DNA of 5,046 bases from Deltaproteobacteria bacterium (GTDB taxonomy: Bacteria > Desulfobacterota > JADFXK01). Position numbers and translations under genes: made by a program. This document shows, one piece after another, positions 1 through 5,046 of the stretch (its first letter is position 1; each line of letters begins with the position of its first letter). The stretch is taken from NCBI GenBank assembly GCA_015233295.1, contig JADFYC010000098.1:1-5046 (forward strand). Reading direction: 5' to 3'. Under the pieces are notes generated by a model, which saw only the letters and a list, made by a program, of their open reading frames with translations, was not told where the DNA came from and did no database searches.

Positions 1-113
1 ACCATGGCCTTTTTCTGATGGAACGATAGAAAGTCGATAGCTTTGGAAGTCGGAGTTTGAAACTCATCCGGGGCCTTCACCAGATCTTTTCGGGTGCCTC
101 TTTTCTTGATCAT
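1..113 (-). CDS. N-terminal fragment of a probable TPR-type membrane-anchored protein
   Basis: Partial gene: 37 complete codons are in the window and the rest lies beyond base 1. The peptide starts MIKKRGTRKDLVKAPDEF and continues through FLSFHQKKAM. The ATG at 113-111 is preceded, after 5 bases, by a good Shine-Dalgarno sequence (AGGGGAG on the minus strand), which fixes the start. The basic beginning followed by a K/R-x-L-x-K-x-P-D-E-F motif and an amphipathic stretch resembles, from memory, the N-terminus of deltaproteobacterial proteins with one membrane helix followed by tetratricopeptide repeats (YfgM/CpoB-like, envelope-associated). Neither the membrane helix nor the repeats lie in the window, so the family call is inference. 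It follows the ROK kinase gene after 153 bases and may use its own promoter in that gap. Confidence 0.6.
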   Translation of the reverse strand, partial: MIKKRGTRKDLVKAPDEFQTPTSKAIDFLSFHQKKAM

Positions 114-118
114 GAATA

Positions 119-125
119 CTCCCCT
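119..125 (-). promoter_or_regulatory. Ribosome binding site of the partial TPR-like gene
   Basis: The minus strand reads AGGGGAG, 5 bases before the ATG at 113-111. It is the strongest Shine-Dalgarno sequence in front of any gene here and confirms the start of the partial gene. The stop codon of the possible 18-codon leader ORF (124-180) overlaps its edge by two bases, so translation of the two could be coupled. Confidence 0.7.
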
Positions 126-180
126 ACTTAAAATTGACAGGTAAATCTCGGCTGGTGTTGCCCGCCTGAGTGTTAGTCAT
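124..180 (-). CDS. Possible 18-residue leader ORF upstream of the partial TPR-like gene
   Basis: A short minus-strand frame starts at ATG 180-178, with a GTG just before it, and encodes MTNTQAGNTSRDLPVNFK. Its TAG stop runs into the Shine-Dalgarno sequence of the next gene. A candidate promoter at 213-239 would start a transcript about 25 bases upstream of it. No convincing ribosome binding site is visible (only a weak GAGAA-type sequence), and the peptide has no run of a regulatory amino acid such as those in attenuator leaders. It could be a leader peptide coupled to the downstream gene, or chance. Confidence 0.2.
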   Translation of the reverse strand: MTNTQAGNTSRDLPVNFK

Positions 181-212
181 CACCGTTCTCGATACTCGAT
201 GGCGAGACCGGA

Positions 213-239
213 ATTATCAAAGAATTGCGGCCTGGTCAA
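213..239 (-). promoter_or_regulatory. Candidate sigma-70 promoter for the partial TPR-like gene
   Basis: On the minus strand, TTGACC (234-239; 5 of 6 matches to the -35 consensus) is followed after 15 bases by GATAAT (213-218; 5 of 6 matches to the -10 consensus). Both boxes are good but the spacer is two bases shorter than ideal. Transcription would start near base 206 and read into the gene starting at 113. Just downstream, a 6-bp direct repeat (plus strand CTCGAT-A-CTCGAT, 188-200) lies in the early transcribed region and could be an operator, though so short a repeat may be chance. Confidence 0.35.
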
Positions 240-266
240 GCTTTTTATTGTTCCGGTAGGTCCTGG

Positions 267-1253
267 TTAGTTCACCCGGCTACCAAGACGCTCACCTAAC
301 TCAATGTGGCTCCAGGCTATTCGAGCGGCACCCAAGGTACCGGCATCATCCCCCAAAATGCCTTTTAGGAGTTTCAAGTTTTCTGGAGGTAAAATGTGAG
401 ATCGACGCTTGATCTCTTCCCGCATCGGCCCGATAAACAGGTCGAAGGCACCGGCCATCCCACCGGAAAAAGCGATCATTTCCAGGCCCAGTAGATTGTA
501 CAGATTAACCGCGGTCAAGCCCAAAACCCGTCCAACGCGTTGAAAAACTTGGTTTGCCAGGGCATCTCCTTTAAACGCTGCCGTGGCTATTATTTCCGCA
601 GTGAGCCGATCCCCATTTTCATTAATCAGGTTTTCCAGCACCGGACTGCCGCCTTGAGCTAACAGTTCGGAGGCCATCCTGACAACACCGGTAGCCGAAG
701 CAATAGTCTCGAGGCAACCCGTGTTGCCACAATTACATAACCACCCTTCTGGATCCACAGTGATATGCCCGATCTCTCCCGCACAACCAAATGGACCAGA
801 CCAGACCCAGCCATCCAGAATCAGACCCCCACCGATTCCCGTGCCCAGGGTCATGACCAAAAACGACTGGAAGGTGCGCCCGACACCCAGCCACCCTTCC
901 CCAAAGGCCGCCATGTTCGCGTCATTTTCCACCACGACCTGGTATCCGGTCATTTCGGAGAGGCGCTCGGCCAGAGGCACGTTACGCCAACCGGTCAGAT
1001 TAGGGGACACCATGACCACTCCGGCCCTGGCATCGACGGCTCCGGCCACGGCCAGTCCCACCGCCCGAATCCGCCAACCTTGATCAGCCTGAATGAACGA
1101 TGTCAGCTCATTAGCCAGGCGAGATATCACCGCATCCGGACCTTCATTGGCCCGGGTGGCGATCTTCCGATGATCAAGGATCTGCCCTTCCCGGTCAATC
1201 ACGGCTAATTTGATGTTAGTCCCGCCGACGTCAATACCAAAGACACAGTCCAT
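267..1253 (-). CDS. ROK-family sugar kinase (probable glucokinase)
   Basis: This 328-residue protein has the usual length for bacterial ROK kinases, cytosolic enzymes that phosphorylate sugars with ATP, most often glucose to glucose 6-phosphate. Visible motifs are the N-terminal phosphate loop DVGGTNIK (residues 8-15), the sugar/catalytic motif ENDAN (109-113, Asp111 as expected base), the GTGIGGG loop (137-143), GEIGH (159-163) with His163, and the zinc motif C-x-C-x4-C (Cys173, Cys175, Cys180) followed by Glu182. All residues expected for activity and zinc binding are present. There is no N-terminal helix-turn-helix, so it is a kinase rather than a ROK repressor. The ATG at 1253-1251 is the only reasonable start: an in-frame TAA lies two codons upstream. 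The nearest AGGAG (1270-1274) is 16 bases away, further than ideal. Glucose is likely, but N-acetyl amino sugars or fructose cannot be excluded. It probably has its own promoter (1294-1323). Confidence 0.94.
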   Translation of the reverse strand: MDCVFGIDVGGTNIKLAVIDREGQILDHRKIATRANEGPDAVISRLANELTSFIQADQGWRIRAVGLAVAGAVDARAGVVMVSPNLTGWRNVPLAERLSEMTGYQVVVENDANMAAFGEGWLGVGRTFQSFLVMTLGTGIGGGLILDGWVWSGPFGCAGEIGHITVDPEGWLCNCGNTGCLETIASATGVVRMASELLAQGGSPVLENLINENGDRLTAEIIATAAFKGDALANQVFQRVGRVLGLTAVNLYNLLGLEMIAFSGGMAGAFDLFIGPMREEIKRRSHILPPENLKLLKGILGDDAGTLGAARIAWSHIELGERLGSRVN

Positions 1254-1293
1254 AGATTAGGTGGCCCCGCTCCTGGAAAACATAGATGAAGAA

Positions 1294-1323
1294 GTTATAC
1301 AATCGATTAGCTTTCCGTGGTAA
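1294..1323 (-). promoter_or_regulatory. Candidate sigma-70 promoter for the ROK kinase
   Basis: On the minus strand, TTACCA (1318-1323; 4 of 6 to the -35 consensus) and TATAAC (1294-1299; 5 of 6 to the -10 consensus) are 18 bases apart. Transcription would begin near 1287 and give a leader of about 34 bases before the kinase ATG. The surroundings are AT-rich. With the long gap and inverted repeats upstream, this suggests the kinase is transcribed separately from the scaffold gene. Confidence 0.35.
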
Positions 1324-1455
1324 ATTTAGAGCTAAAAACAAGCTGTTAATGCATTCACTGCACCTCATTGCCGGTTGTCTCGAGATCACTACCACGGGGT
1401 TGTCATTGCTTTTACTTAACACTGAAAGTCTGCTGCGCTCTCTTACCAAATTATT

Positions 1456-1474
1456 ATCCCCCTTAACGGGGGAT
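1456..1474 (-). terminator. G/C hairpin, possible weak terminator of the scaffold gene
   Basis: A perfect 7-bp inverted repeat (ATCCCCC / GGGGGAT) with a 5-base loop lies about 115 bases beyond the stop of the scaffold gene. Read on the minus strand it is followed by AATAATTT rather than a proper T run, so intrinsic termination would be weak at best. The outer hexamers TTACCA (1443-1448) and TGGTAA (1474-1479) can pair as an alternative with a bulge. It could equally be an mRNA 3'-end stabiliser or a protein-binding palindrome. Confidence 0.3.
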
Positions 1475-1524
1475 GGTAAAGCAACCAATACACATAAATC
1501 AAACACTTTACACCTGGCATTTAA

Positions 1525-1574
1525 TCACCTCGAACATACCCACGGGGCTGCCGCCAGGCGTAACGCCGAGGTGA
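1525..1574 (-). other. Structured 3' element directly after the scaffold gene
   Basis: An 8-bp perfect inverted repeat (TCACCTCG / CGAGGTGA) encloses 34 bases. It begins 15 bases after the TAG of the 891-codon gene in the direction of transcription. Inside are smaller pairings, for example GCG-TTA-CGC and GGC-GGCA-GCC on the minus strand, so a branched fold is possible. No T run follows, so it is not a standard terminator, and I do not recognise a known riboswitch or RNA family in it. Confidence 0.35.
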
Positions 1575-1589
1575 AAAAGCAATTTCATT

Positions 1590-4265
1590 CTACTCCAAAG
1601 AGAAGATTTTTTTCACGTCTATTAGCGGCACTTCCTCGTTATTGTCAAGTTTGACCTTACCGGAGATAATCTGGTTGCCGGTCGAAAATTCCCCTGACCT
1701 GACTTTGTATCGTGTGGAATCAGGCTCCTGCCAGATAAACAGAACTCGATACTGGCCTTCATGCATCAGGAAAACAAGCCCATTAACCTTGGTCATGTCA
1801 TTTGGATCAAACTCTGAAATCAAACCTTCCGGGATAATAACCCGGGGAATAACTAACTCCTTTAATTCGGCTTTGTTCATTTCAGCGATAGGGCCGATGA
1901 AGTCCTTGTTTAGATTTCCAAACAACGGCTTGATATCTTTGAGCATGATATAATCACGGGCAGACAGGGTCTTGGCCTTCCCGGAGGATATCTTCATCTC
2001 CCGAATAAATGATTCCGCAGGCAAGGCAAATATTCCCGACCCCAGCGCGGCCAGACGCACCTCAGCCGGAAACCCGGTCGGCGCGTTGGCTGCAGCTTTT
2101 GCGGCAACTTGTCCGCCATCCAAATCACGGGGGCGGTCTTCTCCCCCCTCCAGGATAAAATCGAGACCACTTTCGGTAGAAGATGGTGGTCCGATTTGTC
2201 TGTCAGGTTCGGTCACGTGTTCCTGTCCCTGGTAGTCTGGGGATGATGGTTCATCTGACAATTTTGACTCAAAAAGAGGCGGCGGAAAGGAAAAGCCGGA
2301 TTCATCCAGCGGCAAATCTTCCTTGACCCGGTCCAGGTACTCCGCCATGGCCTTAATGGGATCATATAGACTGTATACATATCGTCCTAAGGCCAGCAGT
2401 CGATCTTGATCCGGGATATCCGACGGCTCTACTGCAACCGGAGTTGCCGCCGATATCGGGTCAGGCGCCGGGGTGCCGGTCGGCATGGCTGAAATGACTT
2501 TAGGTAAGCGATCGATCAGTTCTCCGACCAAGTAAATGGCGGAAGTAATCTCAGTTTGAGTTTTTTCCAGGTAGGTATACAGCTTTTTCAACTGAGGCGT
2601 GGCGCTCAACTTTTCTTTAAGCGGCTCCAATCGACCGATGTTTTTTTCAAGCTGTTGAAAACCCGCTTGCAAAGAGATCACTACGTCCTTTAGAGAATCC
2701 GATGGAATTTGTGTGGCCGGCATCGCGCCTCCAGCCCCAAGAATGGGAGGTTCGGACGGTTTCACTTCTTTTCGTTTGGCCGGTTTGACCGGCAGAGACT
2801 CCATTTCTGCTGGGAGTTCTCGCGCCACTGGGGTAACCGGGCGAATAATTTCAGGGCTAATTTCCTCCTCCAGCCTCATTTCCACGACGGTGGGTTCAGG
2901 CGGGGCAACCCCAAAAGCCGGGGGTTCTTCAAAAGGCATGGGTTCGATGACTGCAACCGGAGGAGGTAACTCGGGCTCCGGCGGCGGCCCAGGTTGTTCA
3001 GCAACTAGCGGACTTTGCTCCAATATAAGAGTCTCATTAACTAACGACACCGGCTCTTCAGGAGGCACGGGGACCTCGTCCGCCAGAGGCAGTACTTGAG
3101 GAGGCGGTAATTCCAGCTCCAGCTCCTTGAACAAATCGAATGGTTCCATATCAGAATCGGTATCAATCTTAGATTCTATGGCGGGAGTCTCAGTTTCTCC
3201 CTCATCAAGGACCAGTTCAAGACCCAGGGGTGCCTCTGCCGGCGGTTCGGTTGCCTGCTGAAACGCCTGTCGGGATGGAGTGGGCATGTCGAATGGAGTC
3301 TGGTCGAAGTCCTTTTCTTGGACATCTAATTGAAGCGACGGCAGTTCTTCTGCAATTTCTCCAACAGCTACTTCCAACCCAGCCGCAGCCTGACGCGGAA
3401 TCACCTGGGGGCGGGCCTCCGGCGTAACTTTGGCCGGCCCGGCTGGTTTTACCTGGCTAGGCTCCGGCATGGCCGCTCTTCTTTTTTGGATTTGATCCGC
3501 CTCCAGCTTGACTTTCCGGAATTGTCTGGAGAGCTTGTTAACTCTTTTGATTATTTCCTCATCAGATAATTTTTCCCGGGTCAAGGTTTCCAATTCCTGA
3601 AGCGCGCTACGGAGAAATTGGATGGCCGAGACAGGAGTTTCAGCCCCCGTTGCTTTTAGAAAGCTCAAAACGTTGATGATCATTTTCAGGACATTAAAGA
3701 TATCTTGTCTGGCCGATAGAGGATCCTTCAACAGGCGGGCTTGCGTTAAGGATTTGGAGATATTCTCCGGACTGATCTCCCACTCCAGACTGAGCAGGCA
3801 AGCCTTGAGTTCTTCCAACGAGATGGCCTTGGGTCTTGTTTTTTTGGCCGGCGTCACCTGTGGGGCATCAGTCACTAGAGGTGCCGCCGCAACTATTTTG
3901 GGTGGTGCAATCGGCTGCGCTTCAGGTGGCCCGGGGGGTTGGGGCGGAGTGAGTTGTGCCGGAATAAAGAGAGTATCAATGGCTCGATCAATTTGTTCTT
4001 CAAGACTGAGTGGTGATGGCGATACTTCGGCGGCGGTTCCCAAATTAGGTTCCGGCCGGCCGGTTTTAGAGTCTGGTTTCCCGTCTTCTTTGACCTTAGC
4101 CATTCTCCCGGCAGTAGAGTCGAAGTCCGGCTTTTTATCTGAGACCAATTCAGCTTCCAGGTCGATACCACCGACCGGGACAAAAAGACGGTCGATGGCG
4201 TTCTCTATGTCTTTTTCCATGGCCTCCAGATCAAAGCCTTCTGGGGTAGTTCGATCTTTGGTCAT
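1590..4265 (-). CDS. Large Pro/Glu-rich scaffold-like protein with probable C-terminal CheW-like domain
   Basis: I do not recognise a named family for this 891-residue protein. It has no signal peptide or membrane helix and should be cytoplasmic. Regions in order: two copies of a 16-residue motif I-x-x-AID-x-LF-[VI]-P (15-30 and 87-102) set in disordered sequence; a helical domain (about 147-262) containing LEWEIS; a long disordered Pro/Glu-rich linker (about 265-520; about one residue in three is Pro between 387 and 459) with acidic GLE-type motifs; a coiled helical segment (523-593); a short helical segment (619-652); another linker; and a folded domain (735-891). The last resembles CheW: GIFALPAESFIREMKI at its start, a second half with NGLVFLMHEG..YRVLFI, and an end VPLIDVKKIF like the CheW C-terminal strand and helix. 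That would make it a docking or adaptor protein, probably working with the MglA-like GTPase upstream. The start is the first ATG after an in-frame TGA six bases upstream; its ribosome binding site is weak (GTGAG). An internal ATG (codon 16) has GGAGG only two bases away, too close to be preferred. Confidence 0.85.
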   Translation of the reverse strand: MTKDRTTPEGFDLEAMEKDIENAIDRLFVPVGGIDLEAELVSDKKPDFDSTAGRMAKVKEDGKPDSKTGRPEPNLGTAAEVSPSPLSLEEQIDRAIDTLFIPAQLTPPQPPGPPEAQPIAPPKIVAAAPLVTDAPQVTPAKKTRPKAISLEELKACLLSLEWEISPENISKSLTQARLLKDPLSARQDIFNVLKMIINVLSFLKATGAETPVSAIQFLRSALQELETLTREKLSDEEIIKRVNKLSRQFRKVKLEADQIQKRRAAMPEPSQVKPAGPAKVTPEARPQVIPRQAAAGLEVAVGEIAEELPSLQLDVQEKDFDQTPFDMPTPSRQAFQQATEPPAEAPLGLELVLDEGETETPAIESKIDTDSDMEPFDLFKELELELPPPQVLPLADEVPVPPEEPVSLVNETLILEQSPLVAEQPGPPPEPELPPPVAVIEPMPFEEPPAFGVAPPEPTVVEMRLEEEISPEIIRPVTPVARELPAEMESLPVKPAKRKEVKPSEPPILGAGGAMPATQIPSDSLKDVVISLQAGFQQLEKNIGRLEPLKEKLSATPQLKKLYTYLEKTQTEITSAIYLVGELIDRLPKVISAMPTGTPAPDPISAATPVAVEPSDIPDQDRLLALGRYVYSLYDPIKAMAEYLDRVKEDLPLDESGFSFPPPLFESKLSDEPSSPDYQGQEHVTEPDRQIGPPSSTESGLDFILEGGEDRPRDLDGGQVAAKAAANAPTGFPAEVRLAALGSGIFALPAESFIREMKISSGKAKTLSARDYIMLKDIKPLFGNLNKDFIGPIAEMNKAELKELVIPRVIIPEGLISEFDPNDMTKVNGLVFLMHEGQYRVLFIWQEPDSTRYKVRSGEFSTGNQIISGKVKLDNNEEVPLIDVKKIFSLE
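3960..4223 (-). repeat. Two copies of a 16-residue motif in the scaffold protein
   Basis: Copy 1 (bases 4176-4223, residues 15-30) reads AMEKDIENAIDRLFVP and copy 2 (3960-4007, residues 87-102) reads SLEEQIDRAIDTLFIP. Ile, Ala-Ile-Asp, Leu-Phe and Pro are identical at equivalent positions, and most other positions are conservative. The DNA of the copies is less alike than the protein, so the similarity is selected at protein level or the duplication is old. The motif would form an amphipathic helix capped by proline, typical of a docking peptide within disordered sequence. Confidence 0.75.
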
Positions 4266-4501
4266 AATTTCTCACTTTTTGGAGGCATTGTCATTTGCCA
4301 GGCAGGCTGCCTTAGACTATTAAAATAAATAATTAGATCATCTCAAGCGATTAGTTGCAGGAAAACATTCGAGTTTGGTACCGGGACGCAAAGCGACGGA
4401 ATTCGATGGAATTGGCAATAGTGCCCCAGATAACGGACTGCGACTGGATTTTCCGAGCCAACCACTCCAACCGGGCCGCACCCTTGGCCGGCCGGGTTGA
4501 C
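4266..4501. other. 236-bp gap between the MglA-like gene and the scaffold gene
   Basis: This gap is long for an operon pair but both genes point the same way. The part near the GTPase gene is GC-rich, with a GGCCGGCC palindrome close to the stop codon but no hairpin with a T run, so no clear terminator. The part near the scaffold gene (about 4316-4341) is strongly AT-rich and may contain a promoter. A minus-strand frame with a TTG start (4351-4470, 39 codons) reads protein-like but lacks a good start. Confidence 0.5.
4332..4360 (-). promoter_or_regulatory. Weak candidate promoter for the scaffold gene
   Basis: On the minus strand, TCTAAT (4332-4337; 5 of 6 to the -10 consensus) lies in an AT-rich patch, 17 bases after CTGCAA (4355-4360; only 3 of 6 to the -35 consensus). 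Transcription would start near 4325 and leave a leader of about 60 bases. The poor -35 box means an activator or an alternative sigma factor would be needed, or that the gene is read through from the GTPase gene instead. Confidence 0.2.
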
Positions 4502-5046
4502 CTAACGCTTTAGTAGTTTTTCATGAACTTGTTTTACGGTGATTTTGCTTATTTCTCTTAATGTCTCAAACACCCCGGTTCCTTTGATGGCACTGCCCGG
4601 AAAAGACGGAACATGCAACTGACTATTCAAGTCTTCGTCAAGTTCTTCAATGGTCATAAGAGGGATCTCGCCATCGGCCAAGTCCCTTTTGTTATATTGT
4701 AGAACTAAAGGAATCCGGGTCATATCCAGGTTTTCGCCTCTGAGATTTTCCTCTAAGTTGGCCAGGCTCTCTAAATTGTTGGCCCGCCTGACGCGTAAGG
4801 AGTCTGCCACGAAAACCACACCATCAACACCCTTTAACACTAGTTTTCGACTGGCATTATACATTACTTGCCCGGGAACAGTGTAAAGCTGGATTTTAAT
4901 ACTCATGTTGTGGATTGATCCCAAGGACAGGGGAAGGAAATCGAAAAAAAGTGTCCGATCACCTTTAGTATCGATGGATACCATTTTCCCCCGGACATTT
5001 TCGGTCATGGCCTTGTGAATATCCAGAAGGTTGGTGGGCTTGCCGC
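4502..5046 (-). CDS. mglA: MglA-type small GTPase (5' end cut by window edge)
   Basis: The frame is open to the window edge, and its first visible residues GKPTNLLDIHKAM belong to the P-loop and following helix, so about two dozen residues are missing. The ATG at 5008-5006 is internal, not the start. Family marks are strong: DRTLFFDFLPLSLG in switch I, YTVPGQV in switch II (Thr replacing the usual Asp of DxxG, as in MglA), SRKLVLKGVDGVVFVADS, the base-specificity motif NKRD in LQYNKRDL, and SAI before GTGVFETL as the G5 region. The intrinsic Arg (DRT) and the switch II Gln (PGQ) expected for MglA hydrolysis are present with family spacing. MglA proteins switch between GTP and GDP at the cell pole and set polarity for gliding and type IV pilus motility, with MglB as GTPase-activating partner; no MglB gene is visible here. 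The oddity is Pro in place of the first Thr of GKTT. The gene precedes the scaffold gene on the same strand. Confidence 0.92.
   Translation of the reverse strand, partial: GKPTNLLDIHKAMTENVRGKMVSIDTKGDRTLFFDFLPLSLGSIHNMSIKIQLYTVPGQVMYNASRKLVLKGVDGVVFVADSLRVRRANNLESLANLEENLRGENLDMTRIPLVLQYNKRDLADGEIPLMTIEELDEDLNSQLHVPSFPGSAIKGTGVFETLREISKITVKQVHEKLLKR

Larger units (their letters stand above)
1254..1589. other. 336-bp non-coding stretch between the scaffold gene and the ROK kinase
   Basis: I see no convincing gene here. In minus-strand order it holds a 50-base inverted-repeat element (1525-1574) starting 15 bases after the scaffold gene's stop, a G/C hairpin (1456-1474), and a candidate promoter for the kinase (1294-1323). 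A weak imperfect direct repeat sharing CCCCGTGG on the minus strand occurs at 1529-1552 and 1379-1404. An open frame with a GTG start (1231-1506) crosses most of the region and runs into the kinase gene, but it has no ribosome binding site and no recognisable protein character. Confidence 0.6.

Noticed and set aside
721..1208. Two overlapping plus-strand open frames opposite the ROK kinase
   Set aside because: Low-complexity Pro/His/Arg-rich translations over a minus-strand gene with every family motif intact.
1231..1506. Minus-strand 91-codon frame overlapping the kinase start
   Set aside because: It starts at a GTG without a ribosome binding site, crosses the hairpin and the candidate promoter, overlaps the kinase gene's start and shows no recognisable domain; one CxxC pair is not enough.
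2709..3099. Plus-strand Gly/Ser- or Arg/Phe-rich frames opposite the scaffold's linker
   Set aside because: Antisense of Pro/Glu-rich codons naturally gives such frames without stops; nothing supports coding.
3622..4323. Plus-strand open frame of 233 codons opposite the scaffold gene
   Set aside because: It is the antisense shadow of the minus-strand gene: Ser/Gly/Ala-rich composition mirrors the Pro/Glu-rich codons, and it has no recognisable domain.
4383..4394. Plus-strand GGGACGCAAAGC, identical to the hallmark core of c-di-GMP-I (GEMM) riboswitches
   Set aside because: The P1b stem expected just before it and the second stem after it do not form from the flanking bases, and on the plus strand it would read antisense into the GTPase gene with no gene to control. 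Most likely coincidence.
4448..4500. GC-rich palindromic stretch with GGCCGGCC after the GTPase stop, considered as a terminator
   Set aside because: The possible stems are imperfect, and no T run follows on the minus strand.

Overview
The window carries four protein genes, all on the minus strand, so the biological order runs from high to low coordinates: an MglA-type small GTPase (cut by the right edge), a large proline-rich protein of unknown family ending in what looks like a divergent CheW-like domain, a ROK-family sugar kinase, and the first 37 codons of a protein that resembles deltaproteobacterial membrane-anchored TPR proteins (cut by the left edge). There are no tRNA or rRNA genes, CRISPR arrays, transposases or phage genes. 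Base composition is moderate and even, and nothing suggests recent transfer. The close match of the GTPase to Myxococcus MglA and the style of the other proteins suggest a Desulfobacterota/Myxococcota-like ('deltaproteobacterial') organism; this is inference from family resemblance, not proof.

Layout. 4502-5046: C-terminal nine tenths of the MglA-like GTPase, starting inside its P-loop. 4266-4501: 236-bp gap with an AT-rich, possibly promoter-bearing end. 1590-4265: 891-residue scaffold-like protein with a duplicated 16-residue motif near the N-terminus, a helical domain, a long Pro/Glu-rich linker, a second helical region and the C-terminal CheW-like domain. 1254-1589: 336-bp non-coding stretch with two inverted repeats and a candidate promoter for the kinase. 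267-1253: complete ROK kinase with intact phosphate-binding, catalytic and zinc motifs. 114-266: short gap with a candidate promoter and a possible 18-codon leader ORF whose stop abuts the ribosome binding site of the next gene. 1-113: the partial gene.

How the parts may work together. MglA GTPases are polarity switches (gliding and type IV pilus motility in Myxococcus), and chemosensory pathways feed into them there. Here an MglA-like GTPase is followed by a protein combining a probable CheW-like docking domain with repeated short linear motifs in disordered linkers. The most interesting reading is that the pair forms a little-described polarity or chemosensory adaptor module. The GTPase also has proline in place of the P-loop Thr/Ser that normally coordinates magnesium, which would be remarkable if it is not a sequence error. 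The ROK kinase and the TPR-like gene appear to be separate housekeeping functions with their own promoters.
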